Assembly: GCF_016616235.1 (NCBI RefSeq) | Contig: NZ_CP067100.1 | Location: forward strand, 5,701,001 to 5,765,000 | Source: Bradyrhizobium diazoefficiens | GTDB lineage: Bacteria; Pseudomonadota; Alphaproteobacteria; Rhizobiales; Xanthobacteraceae | Length of the DNA stretch: 64,000 nucleotides | Direction of reading: 5' to 3' | Shown: piece by piece, positions 54,418 to 63,155 of the stretch | Numbering within the stretch: the stretch's first letter is position 1 | Layout of the letters: each line of letters begins with the position of its first letter | Notes under the pieces: model-generated | What the model saw: the letters and a program-made list of their open reading frames with translations, nothing else | Databases searched by the model: none | What the model was told of the DNA's origin: nothing | Position numbers and translations under genes: made by a program

Positions 54418-55764
54418 ATGTCGAAACGCCATGCGATGATGATCATTGCCGTCGGTGTGCTCACGAGCGCCTCCGCGCTGGCGCAGGCGGAGACCATTGG
54501 ACAGGCCGGTCCTAAGCCGGCGACGGCAGGCACGGTGCCGGCGGCGGCGAACCCGGCTCATGCGGCCGCGCCGAGGGTGGCCACCATGGCCGCCTCGACG
54601 CCGGAGAGCCGTTCGGCCGCGGCACTCGCGATGACCCACGAGCCGACCTATGACGAAGGCAGCGCGCAAAGGATCAAGGACGCGGCCCTGAGCTATTCCG
54701 ACCTTGCAGTACGCGGCGGCTGGCCGATGATCCCGGCCGACGCCAAATTCGCGTCCGGTGTCCAGGGCGCCCACGACGAGCTCCTGCGCAAGCGGCTGAT
54801 CGTCTCCGGCGATCTCGCCGCCGAGAAGGCGACCGGCGCGTTCGACCAGGATCTCGCGGATGCCGTGAGACGCTTCCAGGCCCGTCACGGCCTCGCGCCG
54901 ACCGGCCTGATGACGCCGCGCACGGTGGCGGCGATGAACGTTCCGGTCCAGAAGCGCATCCGGCAGCTGGAGGCTTCGCTGCAGCGGCTCGAGAACATGA
55001 ATTTCGGCTTCGGCCAGCGCTATGTCGTGGTCAACATCCCCGCCGCCTTTGCCGAGGCCGTCGAGAACGATGTCGTCGTGCGGCGCTATCGCATCATCGT
55101 CGGCAAGACCGAAAAGCCCTCGCCGACGCTGACGGCGCAGATCACTAGTGTCGTCCTCAACCCGACCTGGACGGTGCCGTCGTCTATCGCCAAGACCGAG
55201 ATATCCGCGCATATGCGCAAAGATCCGACCTATCTGGCGCGCATGCACATGGAGGTGCTCGACGCCCACGACAATCCGATCGATCCGCATTCGGTCGACT
55301 GGTCGGGCACGCACACGCCGAACTTCACCGTGCGCCAGCAGAACGGCACCTTCAACGCACTCGGCGCAGTCAAGATCGACATGCCGAACGCCTATTCGGT
55401 CTACATGCACGACACCAACCAGCGCAATCTGTTCAGCGACGACTACCGTTTCGATTCCCACGGCTGCTCGCGCGTCGACAATGTGCGCGACCTCGCCGCC
55501 TGGCTGCTCAAGGACCAGCCGAAATGGAGTCGCGCCGCGATCGATGCAGAGATCGCCAGCGGCCAGCATCTCGACATCGCCATGGCGAAGAAGGTGCCGG
55601 TGGCCTGGGTCTATCTCACGGCGTGGATGACCAGGGACCAGACCGTCCAGTTCCGCAACGACGTCTATAACCAGGACGAGCAGCTGCTGGAGGCGACCGC
55701 CGAAGAGGCGGCGTTCTTCAGCAACGCCGGCAGCCATCCGCTTACCGCGCATATGGCGCAGTAG
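54418..55764 (+). CDS. L,D-transpeptidase with peptidoglycan-binding domain
   Basis: This 448-residue exported enzyme has a signal peptide at about 1-24, an Ala/Pro-rich linker, a PG_binding_1 domain (about 140-175: DLADAVRRFQARHGLAPTGLM), then a YkuD domain with the catalytic signature SHGCSRV: His348 and Cys350, and His331 in YMHDTN. It cross-links peptidoglycan 3-3 or attaches proteins to it, in the periplasm. Three in-frame ATGs lie at 54400, 54409 and 54418; the last is preferred because GGGAC precedes it and the signal peptide begins there. Confidence 0.9.
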   Translation: MSKRHAMMIIAVGVLTSASALAQAETIGQAGPKPATAGTVPAAANPAHAAAPRVATMAASTPESRSAAALAMTHEPTYDEGSAQRIKDAALSYSDLAVRGGWPMIPADAKFASGVQGAHDELLRKRLIVSGDLAAEKATGAFDQDLADAVRRFQARHGLAPTGLMTPRTVAAMNVPVQKRIRQLEASLQRLENMNFGFGQRYVVVNIPAAFAEAVENDVVVRRYRIIVGKTEKPSPTLTAQITSVVLNPTWTVPSSIAKTEISAHMRKDPTYLARMHMEVLDAHDNPIDPHSVDWSGTHTPNFTVRQQNGTFNALGAVKIDMPNAYSVYMHDTNQRNLFSDDYRFDSHGCSRVDNVRDLAAWLLKDQPKWSRAAIDAEIASGQHLDIAMAKKVPVAWVYLTAWMTRDQTVQFRNDVYNQDEQLLEATAEEAAFFSNAGSHPLTAHMAQ

Positions 55765-55872
55765 GCATGCAATCGCGCTACGGGCGGATGCAAAGCCGAC
55801 TTCCTCGCCGCGGTTGACCGGGGCCTTCGCCGGGCCGCACATTGGACCTGGCCTAAGACAAGCGAGCGCGCG

Positions 55873-56688
55873 ATGCCCGACCTCTCCAATGAAACCTCCT
55901 ATGCCGACGGCAGGATCCTCAAGCACACGGCCGGCGGCGTCGGCGTCGTCACCTTCAACAATCCCGGCAAGCGCAATGCGATGTCGCTGGAGATGTGGGA
56001 GGGATTTGGCGAGGCGCTGATCGCCTTGCGCGACGACGATGCGGTCCGCGTCGTCATCCTGCGCGGCGCCGGCGGCAAGGCGTTCGTATCGGGCGCCGAC
56101 ATCAGCCAGTTCGAGAAGGTCCGGCACAACGCCGCTGCGTCCGAGGCATATGCGAAACGCAGCGCCGCCCAGCGCGCGCTGCTCGCCGACTATCCCAAGC
56201 CGACCATCGCCTGCATCCAGGGCTTTTGCCTCGGCGGCGGCATGCAGGTCGCGATGCTCGCCGACATCCGCATCGCCGCGCATGACAGCCAGTTCGGCAT
56301 TCCCGCCGCAAAGCTCGGCATCGCCTATGGCTATGACGGCTTGAAGCATCTGGTCTCGCTGGTCGGCCCGTCCTGGGCGCGGCTTCTCATGTATACCGGC
56401 ATGCGGATCGATTCCGCCGAGGCGCTGCGCATCGGGCTCGTTGAGCGCCTATTCCCGGACGATCAGCTCTGGGGCGAGACCATGGCGATGGCCGAGACGA
56501 TCGCGCACAACGCCCCGCTCGCGATCAAGGCCGCGAAGATCACCATCGCGCAGGTGCTGAAGGATGAAAGCCAGCGCGACATGGGCACGATCAAGGCGAT
56601 CGGCAACGCTTGCATGGACTCGGCAGATTTTCGGGAGGGCCGTCAGGCCTTCATGGAGAAGCGTCAGCCGCAGTTCCAGGGAAAGTGA
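55873..56688 (+). CDS. Enoyl-CoA hydratase/isomerase family protein
   Basis: This 271-residue crotonase-fold protein has oxyanion-hole segments FVSGADISQFE (about 70-80) and CIQGFCLGGGMQVAM (about 115-129). The position of the first catalytic Glu is Ala (FGIPAAKLGIAYGYDG), and the second is not Glu, so it is unlikely to be a standard hydratase; a decarboxylase, isomerase or CoA-lyase-like role is possible. No acyl-CoA genes flank it. Confidence 0.83.
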   Translation: MPDLSNETSYADGRILKHTAGGVGVVTFNNPGKRNAMSLEMWEGFGEALIALRDDDAVRVVILRGAGGKAFVSGADISQFEKVRHNAAASEAYAKRSAAQRALLADYPKPTIACIQGFCLGGGMQVAMLADIRIAAHDSQFGIPAAKLGIAYGYDGLKHLVSLVGPSWARLLMYTGMRIDSAEALRIGLVERLFPDDQLWGETMAMAETIAHNAPLAIKAAKITIAQVLKDESQRDMGTIKAIGNACMDSADFREGRQAFMEKRQPQFQGK

Positions 56689-56793
56689 AGCTGAACCTCT
56701 ATTCAGGAAGATTAAATTCCTCGCGCCGCCGAACCACCATAGCAACCAGTTGATCTGTCGAAAGTTCTCTCGCCACCAACGAGGGAGATTGCG

Positions 56794-57072
56794 ATGAAAC
56801 TCAAATTTGCTGTTCTTGGTCTGGCTGCGATAGGTGGTGTGGCGCTCGCTTCAGGACCGGCCTTTGCGGCAATGCCGAACGGCATTCCGCAGGCGGACCA
56901 GATTGCAAAGGGCCCGGCGGCCGACGTCGATCAGGTGCGCTGGGTATGTAACCCCTGGGGCCGCTGCTGGTGGCGTCCGAACTTTTACGGCGCATACGGC
57001 TTTTACGGCCCGCGCCGCTTCTACGGGCCACGCCCGTGGGGCTGGCGTCATCACTACTGGCGCCGTTGGTAA
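56794..57072 (+). CDS. Small exported Trp/Tyr/Arg-rich protein
   Basis: This 92-residue protein has a signal peptide at about 1-25 (cut after AFA). The mature half begins with a hydrophilic segment and ends in an aromatic/arginine tail (CNPWGRCWWRPNFYGAYGFY, then PRRFYGPRPWGWRHHYWRRW). Such low-complexity exported proteins are common in Bradyrhizobium; role unknown. GAGGGAG precedes the ATG, and a strong terminator follows. Confidence 0.8.
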   Translation: MKLKFAVLGLAAIGGVALASGPAFAAMPNGIPQADQIAKGPAADVDQVRWVCNPWGRCWWRPNFYGAYGFYGPRRFYGPRPWGWRHHYWRRW

Positions 57073-57078
57073 ACTAGG

Positions 57079-57101
57079 AAGGGGCCCGCGGGCCCCTTTT
57101 T
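57079..57101 (+). terminator. Rho-independent terminator
   Basis: AAGGGGCCC-GC-GGGCCCC followed by TTTTT, directly after the small exported protein gene. Confidence 0.93.
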
Positions 57102-57155
57102 CTCGCGCGCGCTCGACCAAGGCGCAGTCAGACCTCCTTCGAGGCGAAACGCCCC

Positions 57156-57181
57156 CCTCGCAGGCCCGTTGGCCTGCGAGG
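57156..57181. terminator. Second hairpin, CCTCGCAGGCC type
   Basis: CCTCGCAGGCC-CGTT-GGCCTGCGAGG, a perfect 11-base stem, in the 313-base gap before rpsU. On the plus strand no T run follows (AAAGC). A TTGACA hexamer lies just after it at 57195-57200 without a good -10 partner. The rest of the gap shows no gene. Confidence 0.5.
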
Positions 57182-57385
57182 AAAGCTTTATGGATTGACA
57201 CGGCTGCCCGGGAGTGGTGACGTCGTTGTCACCGAACTGTATCGCTTGCGACAAATAGCTCGCTTGTTCGAGGCCGGCGCTGAAGATCGCCGTCGCTATC
57301 AACCTCACAATTGCAATGAAGCTCCTGCGCAGCTGGCTGCCATGCAGGATTTGTCGCATTTCGCAGCCCAGCCAAGGAGATCCAA

Positions 57386-57664
57386 TTGCAGGTACTCGTC
57401 CGCGACAACAATGTCGATCAGGCGCTGCGCGTGCTGAAGAAGAAGATGCAGCGCGAGGGCGTCTTCCGGGAAATGAAGCAGCGACGCTCCTACGAGAAGC
57501 CCTCGGAGCGGAAGACCCGCGAAAAGTCCGAGGCCATCCGCCGGGCCCGCAAGCTCGCCCGGAAACAGGCGATCAGGGAAGGACTGCTTCCGGCGCCGCC
57601 GAAAAAGAAGCTTCCGGAGCGCAAGGCGCCTTTGCCGCAGCTCGCCGGCAACGCACGTCCGTAG
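57386..57664 (+). CDS. rpsU: 30S ribosomal protein S21
   Basis: This is a 92-residue basic ribosomal protein. [24 protein letters not shown] and [11 protein letters not shown] are the S21 core; the C-terminal 30 residues are an Ala/Pro/Lys-rich extension common in alphaproteobacteria. It begins at a TTG with a perfect AAGGAG seven bases before, and no ATG fits. S21 affects initiation on mRNAs with weak ribosome sites. No dnaG, rpoD or cold-shock gene is next to it. Confidence 0.92.
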   Translation: MQVLVRDNNVDQALRVLKKKMQREGVFREMKQRRSYEKPSERKTREKSEAIRRARKLARKQAIREGLLPAPPKKKLPERKAPLPQLAGNARP

Positions 57665-57735
57665 TCAGCAGAACCTCTGCGTCAGAATCCCGGGCGAGCG
57701 GCACGATCTCGCGGTTCCTCGTCGCGGATGGATCC

Positions 57736-58014
57736 CTACGTTCTGAAATCGATGCTCCGCAGCACGATTCCTGGCGGGGTGCCTTCGAACTCCGTCGCGC
57801 GATATTTGCTCGCGGCGCGGGCCTCGATGCGGTCGCGAAGCCGAGTGAACTGGGCTTCGCGCTGCTCGGGCCTCGCCTGCGGACCACGTTCAAGATAGTC
57901 CATCGCGGAGGTCGAGATCGCGCATGCGATCTCCCTGGCGCCATCCTGCATCGAGAACAGAACGATCATCCGATCGTATTCGTGGCCGATGTAGCGACCG
58001 CTCGTGAGCGTCAT
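57736..58014 (-). CDS. DUF1488 family protein
   Basis: This 92-residue protein reads DRMIVLFSMQDGAREIACAI near 16-35, FTRLRDRIEARAASKY near 64-79 and GIVLRSIDF at the end, a pattern shared with DUF1488 proteins of Rhizobiales. ATG at 58014 with AAGGGAG at good spacing. Function unknown. Convergent with rpsU. Confidence 0.72.
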   Translation of the reverse strand: MTLTSGRYIGHEYDRMIVLFSMQDGAREIACAISTSAMDYLERGPQARPEQREAQFTRLRDRIEARAASKYRATEFEGTPPGIVLRSIDFRT

Positions 58015-58127
58015 GGCATACTCCCTTGTGTTGACGTGATCACCCGTCGATCCATCACTCTGCGCCATCGGCTGCCCGGACGCCGCGTGCATCGCGCGTG
58101 ACGAAGAGGCGTGCGGCCGGACCGGCC

Positions 58128-58424
58128 TCAGCCTTCTCCTGCAAGCCTGGCGAAATCGTCGAACAGCGCCGCCACGAGCGCACGATGCCGCGTATCCTCG
58201 CCCGGCAGGCTCGCGACGTAGAGGTTGAGCAAATGGCGGGCCTTCACCGCTGCCTCCGGCCATGACGCGGCGGGCACCGTCATCATGCGGTTCTCCAGAT
58301 CGGCCTCTCGCTCGCGCAACTCCCTGACCTGCGCTTCAACGTCAGCCAACGCGCGACGGAGATCGGTCGCCTTCTGCGCGGCCATGCCGCGGTGCTTGTC
58401 GAGATCGACCGGCCGGTCAGTCAT
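58128..58424 (-). CDS. Hypothetical coiled-coil protein, 98 residues
   Basis: A charged coiled coil covers about 15-50 (KATDLRRALADVEAQVREL, then REREADLENRM), followed by a helical region with WPEAAVKARHLLNLYV. The start overlaps the stop of a 35-codon frame by eight bases, which points to coupled translation. No family recognised. Confidence 0.62.
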   Translation of the reverse strand: MTDRPVDLDKHRGMAAQKATDLRRALADVEAQVRELREREADLENRMMTVPAASWPEAAVKARHLLNLYVASLPGEDTRHRALVAALFDDFARLAGEG

Positions 58425-58524
58425 GGGCGGCGCTCCGGACCGCAACCAGTGCCTTTGCGAGATCGCCGCGGACGGGGACCGGATGCTTGAACGCGAGAGT
58501 TTCTTGCCGAAAACGGATGGTCAT
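58417..58524 (-). CDS. Possible 35-residue protein
   Basis: ATG behind AAAGG at six bases; reads MTIRFRQETLAFKHPVPVRG and ends in SAAHD. Its last two codons overlap the start of the 98-residue coiled-coil gene, typical of coupled genes. Basic and soluble by composition. Upstream, 58525-58772 shows no other gene. Confidence 0.42.
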   Translation of the reverse strand: MTIRFRQETLAFKHPVPVRGDLAKALVAVRSAAHD

Positions 58525-58772
58525 GCACGCCTTTCGCAAGAGGGGGCCCAACCGACCGGCGACGCCGACCATGCGCCCATTGCACGACGATAGCCAGTAC
58601 TTTCGTCACCATGCTGCAGGCGCTGACGCCACGGCCGAGCGCTTGCGGCGTTTTAGGGCTCGCTATCGGCCGGCCACAGGCGTACGGTCGTCGCATCACC
58701 GCACTTCCAACGGCATCGACCGGTGACTGAGGGTCACGTGCGCTCCCGCCGACAGAGCTGCAGGAGCGTTCG

Positions 58773-58871
58773 ATGTCGCGCTTTCGCGCCTCGGAATGGA
58801 TCGTCCCGCCGGTGATCGTTCCGCTATTCCTTCTGCTTCTGGTGTGTGCCGCGGCCATCTTCAATGGCTAG
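58773..58871 (+). CDS. 32-residue small membrane protein
   Basis: ATG with AGGAG at seven bases. It reads MSRFRASEWIVPPVIVPLFL and ends LLLLVCAAAIFNG, split here; one long hydrophobic helix follows a short basic head. It overlaps the start of the next gene by eight bases (ATGGCTAG). No family known. Confidence 0.6.
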   Translation: MSRFRASEWIVPPVIVPLFLLLLVCAAAIFNG

Positions 58872-59211
58872 GGCAACGCGCGTGCCCTATTTGGTCACGG
58901 GAACAAATGAGTATGGCAGCGCCAATCTCGGCCGCGGCACCGCGATTGGCGCGCTGCGCCTGGCGCGAAAACTGCTGCGCGAGGGCTGCATGGACGTGCG
59001 CGTCTGCACACCGCGCGGACGCGTGCTGCAATCGGACGAACTGAACGAACTCGCCCCGCAACAGGAGACGGACGCCATGGCCAAGGGACAGCAACGCGGC
59101 AATCGAGAGACCAAGAAACCGAAGAAGGAAAAGACCAAGGTGATCGCTGCGGCTCCGAGCCGCAAAGACGCCGCCTGGCAGCCGGACTTCGGGCCTGCGA
59201 AGAAGAAATAG
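58864..59211 (+). CDS. Two-part small protein, with a likely second start at 59077
   Basis: The full frame is 115 codons. The first part (about 1-68) reads TRVPYLVTGTNEYGSANLGR and RVCTPRGRVLQSDELNELA, resembling a small soluble protein. The second part (from residue 72) reads MAKGQQRGNRETKKPKKEKT and ends GPAKKK. This lysine-rich piece matches, from memory, a free-standing small protein found widely in rhizobia. The internal ATG at 59077 has AGGAG ten bases before, so the second part can be made alone or as a fusion. The upstream start has no clear ribosome site and depends on the preceding small gene. Confidence 0.65.
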   Translation: MARATRVPYLVTGTNEYGSANLGRGTAIGALRLARKLLREGCMDVRVCTPRGRVLQSDELNELAPQQETDAMAKGQQRGNRETKKPKKEKTKVIAAAPSRKDAAWQPDFGPAKKK

Positions 59212-59322
59212 AAGCGCATCGACGCAGCTCTTGCGAGGTCCGGCGTGCAGCACAACGGCCGTCGTTGGATCTCGCCGTCGGCATCCCGTCACGGGCTTCG
59301 CCAGCGATGATGCGCGCGTGAC

Positions 59323-60402
59323 CTACAGCGCCGCAAGCACCGCTTTCGTAATGTCGGCCGTGCCGTTGCTGCCGCCGAACTCCATCGGCTTGATGCCGCC
59401 GGCGTAGATCCGATCGACCGCGCGCTCGATCGTCTCGCCGGCTTCCGCCGCGCTCTCGATGCCGTGCTTGTCTGCGAGCCAATCCAGCATCATCGCCGCG
59501 GACAGGATCATGCCGGTGGGATTGGCCTTGCCCTGCCCCATGATATCGGGGGCGGTGCCATGGCAGGGCTGGAACACCGCGTATTTGTCGCCGATGTCCG
59601 CCGACGGCGCCATGCCGAGGCCGCCGATCAGGCTGGCGGTGATGTCCGAGACGATGTCGCCGAACATGTTCTCCATCACCATCACGTCGAAATCCCAGGG
59701 ACGCTTGACCAGCATGGCCGAACAGGCGTCGACATAGAGGTGATCGATCTTCACGTCCGGATGCCGCCTGGCGGCCTCGTCAAAGATCCGGCGGAAGAAC
59801 GCAAACGCCTTGAACACGTTCGCCTTGTCGACGCAGGCAAGCGACCCCGGCTTGCCACGCGCCTTGCGCCGCTCGGCGAGACGGAACGAGAACTCGAACA
59901 GGCGCTCGGAGGTCTTGCGCGTGATCACCAGGGTTTCGCGCGCATCCTCATGGGTGACGATGCCCTTGCCCATCGAGGCGAACAGGCCTTCGGTGGATTC
60001 CCTGATGACCACGAGATCGATGCCGCGCGCATCGGCGCCGACGATCGGGCTCGGCACGCCCGGAATGAGCCGCGCCGGACGGACGCCGGCATAGAGGTCG
60101 AAGATGAAGCGCAGCTCGATCTGCGGCGCGATCTCGGTATTATCAGGGTAGCGCACTGACGGCAGGCCGCAGGCCCCGAGCAGGATCGCGTCAGCCTCCT
60201 CGCACAGCTTGATGGTGGAGTCGGACATCGATTTGCCAGTCGCGAGATAATGGTTGGCGCCAGCCGGCGCCTCGGTGAAGCGGAAGCGCAAGTCCGATTT
60301 CTGTTCGATTTTGCGCAGCACCTCGATGGCCGGCGCCATGACCTCAGGGCCGATACCGTCGCCGGCAAGCACGGCGACGTGGAAGGTGTTGTTTGCGGAC
60401 AT
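59323..60402 (-). CDS. Isocitrate/isopropylmalate dehydrogenase family protein
   Basis: This 359-residue NAD-dependent beta-decarboxylating dehydrogenase begins VAVLAGDGIGPEVMAPAIEVL. It has IRESTEGLF near 140, the catalytic Lys in CVDKANVFKAF near 205, metal ligands in MENMFGDIVSDI near 250 and HGTAPDIMGQGKANP near 290. That fits 3-isopropylmalate, tartrate or related hydroxyacid dehydrogenases. IRESTEGLF (not RELTGGIYF) argues against LeuB proper. No leu genes are nearby. ATG at 60402. Confidence 0.85.
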   Translation of the reverse strand: MSANNTFHVAVLAGDGIGPEVMAPAIEVLRKIEQKSDLRFRFTEAPAGANHYLATGKSMSDSTIKLCEEADAILLGACGLPSVRYPDNTEIAPQIELRFIFDLYAGVRPARLIPGVPSPIVGADARGIDLVVIRESTEGLFASMGKGIVTHEDARETLVITRKTSERLFEFSFRLAERRKARGKPGSLACVDKANVFKAFAFFRRIFDEAARRHPDVKIDHLYVDACSAMLVKRPWDFDVMVMENMFGDIVSDITASLIGGLGMAPSADIGDKYAVFQPCHGTAPDIMGQGKANPTGMILSAAMMLDWLADKHGIESAAEAGETIERAVDRIYAGGIKPMEFGGSNGTADITKAVLAAL

Positions 60403-60434
60403 GGGGGATCTCAAGGAAGGGAACAAGCCAAATC

Positions 60435-60520
60435 GTCATTGCGAGCGAAGCGAAGCAATCCAGAACTGCATCTGCGGATACATTCTGGATTGCTTCGTCG
60501 CAAGAGCTCCTCGCAATGAC
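60435..60520. repeat. GTCATT...AATGAC inverted-repeat element, family C
   Basis: Begins GTCATTGCGAGCGAAGCGAA and ends TTCGTCGCAAGAG...TCGCAATGAC, with inner AGCAATCCAGAA and TTCTGGATTGCT as perfect 12-base inverted arms. Same ends as 3555-3653 and 21133-21239. Lies between two dehydrogenase genes on the same strand. Confidence 0.75.
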
Positions 60521-60538
60521 GGCGGAGAGCGCGTTCGG

Positions 60539-61606
60539 TTACGGCATCAGCACCGTGCGGCCGACCACCGCGCCCTGCTGCAATTGCAGCAGCGCGTCGT
60601 TGGCCTTGGCGAGCGGTGCCGTCGTCACCGGGATCGGCGGCACCTTCCTGGTGCGCACGAGATCGAGCAGCTCCTGCGTCTCGCGCAAATTTCCGACATA
60701 GCTGCCCTGGATCGTCACCGCCTTGATCGGAATCAGCGGCAGCGCCCAGGTCGCGCCGCCGCCGAACAGGCCGACGATGACGAGCTTGCCGCCCTTGGTG
60801 AGGCAATCGAAGCCGAGCTGGGTCGTCGCGGCATTGCCGACGAGGTCGATCACGGCGCCGATCGGCCCGCCCGCTTTCTTCGCGAGCTGCTCCAGCGCAT
60901 CGGCTGCCTTGGGATCGACGGTCGCAAGCGCGCCGGCCTGCTCCGCGGCCTCGCGCTTCCTGGCGTCGATGTCGACCATGATCGCGCCCTTGCCGCCCAT
61001 CGCCTTGAGCAGCGACAGCGCCATCAGGCCGAGGCCGCCGGCGCCGAACATCACGATCGGCGTGTCAAAATGCTGCTCGACCTTCTTCAGCGCGCTGTAG
61101 GTGGTGACGCCCGAACAGGCATAAGGCGCGGTGGTCGCGGGATCGAGTCCCCTCAGATTGAGCAGGTAGCGCGGATGCGGCACCAGCATGTGGTCGGAAT
61201 AGCCGCCGTCGCAATAGACGCCGAGCGAGCGCGGCGTCAGGCACATGTTCTCGTCACCGCCAAGGCAGGTCGCGCATTTGCCGCAGCCGATCCAGGGATA
61301 GACCAGGCCAACGTCGCCAAGCTTGAGATCGCCCTGATCGGTCGGCTTCACATCAGGACCGAACGCGAGGACCTCGCCGACGGTCTCGTGGCCCATGGTC
61401 AGCGGCAAATTGATGCCGCGGTCCTTCAGCGACAGCGGCTTGCGGCCGTGGCCGAGATCGTAGCCGCCTTCCCAGATGTGGAGGTCGCTGTGGCAGACGC
61501 CGGCGGCCTTCACCTTGATCAGCACCTGCGTGCCCGGCGGCTGCGGCGTGGCCTCGTCGAACTCCTGCAGCGGCGCCTTGAAATCGGCGACCTTGTAACT
61601 CTTCAT
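60539..61606 (-). CDS. Zinc-dependent alcohol dehydrogenase
   Basis: This 355-residue MDR enzyme has catalytic zinc ligands Cys38 (AGVCHSDLH) and His73 (MGHETVGEV), and a complete structural zinc site Cys108, Cys111, Cys114 and Cys122 (CGKCATCLGGDENMC). The Rossmann motif is GAGGLGLMALSLLKAMG near residue 192. It resembles AdhP-type and 6-hydroxycyclohex-1-ene-carbonyl-like enzymes. ATG at 61606 with GGGAGGA. It is in the same direction as the dehydrogenase gene downstream. Confidence 0.88.
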   Translation of the reverse strand: MKSYKVADFKAPLQEFDEATPQPPGTQVLIKVKAAGVCHSDLHIWEGGYDLGHGRKPLSLKDRGINLPLTMGHETVGEVLAFGPDVKPTDQGDLKLGDVGLVYPWIGCGKCATCLGGDENMCLTPRSLGVYCDGGYSDHMLVPHPRYLLNLRGLDPATTAPYACSGVTTYSALKKVEQHFDTPIVMFGAGGLGLMALSLLKAMGGKGAIMVDIDARKREAAEQAGALATVDPKAADALEQLAKKAGGPIGAVIDLVGNAATTQLGFDCLTKGGKLVIVGLFGGGATWALPLIPIKAVTIQGSYVGNLRETQELLDLVRTRKVPPIPVTTAPLAKANDALLQLQQGAVVGRTVLMP

Positions 61607-61756
61607 CGGCGTCCTCCCGCATGCTTCTTGTTGTCGCGCCAGCATGCCATGCCCGGCCGGGCGAGACAAACGTGCCAGCCGTCTTAGTCGACCCCGGTGG
61701 ATCGTAGCAAGCCGGCCACATGCAAACCCGGATTGCCTGCCACACGATGCGGTTCG

Positions 61757-62953
61757 TCAGCCTCGCACGGCGGTTTTGCCCGACGGAATTGGCGCGTCGT
61801 CGGCGAGGCCGATCGCTTCGCGCAATTCGCGCGTGTGCTGACCGAGCGCGGCCATCGTCCTGCCCGGCGCGGTGTCGGCGCCCGACATCCGGAACGGCAG
61901 ATTGAGCACCTGGAACGAGCCGCCTTCGTCCTCGACAGCAGAGAGCGCCTGCCGGTGCGCGAGCTGCGGATCGGCCAGCGCTTCGGCCACGGTGCGGTAG
62001 GCCGAAGCCGGCACGCCGGCCGCGCCAAGCGCGGCGAGACATGCCGCGGTCGAAAGCTGCCGCGACCAGGCTTCGACCCCGTCCATCAGGTCCGCCCAAT
62101 TGTCGCGACGCGCGCCATAGGTGGCGAAGCGGGCATCGACGATCCATTCCGGGCGGCCGATCACCCCCATTAATTCCTGAAACGTCTTCTCGCTAGCGAT
62201 GGTGATCATGACATAGCCGTTCGCAGTCTCGGTCGGCCCGAACATCGGTCGCGGCGGCGGCTTCACCGCGAATTGCGCACTCTGCAACTCGGTCAAGGTC
62301 AGCGTCAGCATCGATTCCAACATGGAGACGTCGATGTGCTGGCCCTGCCCGCTGACGGTGCGCTGATAGAGCGCAGAGGCGATCGCGCCGAAGCCGTAAG
62401 TGCCGGTGATGACGTCGGCATGATAGATGCCGCAATAGTCCGGGCGATTGCGGCCGGGCTGGTAGGCGAGATGCGCCATGTCGTAGCCGGAGGCCGCATG
62501 GATCACCGGCGCATAGGCCGGCAGCTCGGCCGACGGCCCGCTCTGGCCGTAGCCCGAGATCGAGCAATAGATCAGCTTCGGGTTGAGCACGCGCATCCTG
62601 TCGTAGTCGAGCCGCAGCCGGCGCATCACGCCGGGGCGAAAATTCTCAACCAGGACGTCCGCGGTCGCGGCCAGCCGGCGGACCGCCTCCTTGCCGTCCT
62701 CCGACTTGAGGTCGAGCACGACGCTCTTCTTGCCGACATTGAGCTGGCCGAACACGGTGCTGCAGCCCTTGCGCAGCGGCGGCCGGGTCCGCATCGTCTC
62801 GCCGCCGTCGGTCTCGATCTTGATGACCTCCGCCCCCATGTCGGCGAGCATCCGCGCGCAATGGGGACCGGCGATGGTGGTCGAAAAATCCAGCACTCTG
62901 AGGCCGGCAAAGGCCTTTGTCGTCGTCCCCTCATGCTTATCTGCTAGCTGCAT
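61757..62953 (-). CDS. CaiB/BaiF (family III) CoA-transferase
   Basis: This is a 398-residue CoA-transferase. It has AGLRVLDFSTTIAGPHCARM (about 16-35), GAEVIKIE, DVLVENFRPGVM (99-110) and the catalytic Asp180 in YHADVITGTYG. It moves CoA between carboxylic acids; the substrate is not fixed by sequence. The C-terminal 60 residues are typical. It could act with an enoyl-CoA enzyme, but none is adjacent. It is divergent from the glycogen-synthase-like gene. Confidence 0.88.
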   Translation of the reverse strand: MQLADKHEGTTTKAFAGLRVLDFSTTIAGPHCARMLADMGAEVIKIETDGGETMRTRPPLRKGCSTVFGQLNVGKKSVVLDLKSEDGKEAVRRLAATADVLVENFRPGVMRRLRLDYDRMRVLNPKLIYCSISGYGQSGPSAELPAYAPVIHAASGYDMAHLAYQPGRNRPDYCGIYHADVITGTYGFGAIASALYQRTVSGQGQHIDVSMLESMLTLTLTELQSAQFAVKPPPRPMFGPTETANGYVMITIASEKTFQELMGVIGRPEWIVDARFATYGARRDNWADLMDGVEAWSRQLSTAACLAALGAAGVPASAYRTVAEALADPQLAHRQALSAVEDEGGSFQVLNLPFRMSGADTAPGRTMAALGQHTRELREAIGLADDAPIPSGKTAVRG

Positions 62954-63155
62954 GCCTGCCGCGTCCTCGCCCTGTCCTTGGATCGTCTAGGAACAATCAA
63001 TGTTCTTTGTTGTTGGTGCGTCGACCCTAGAGGGCGGCGGCTGAGTAGGAAAGTCTTTACCGAACCGGCGCATTCGCGGGGGGCTTGAGAATTCCAGGGG
63101 CAACTGGACCCGTTCTTGCATAGCAGCAAACGGGATCGGAAGAGGGCAATCGTTC

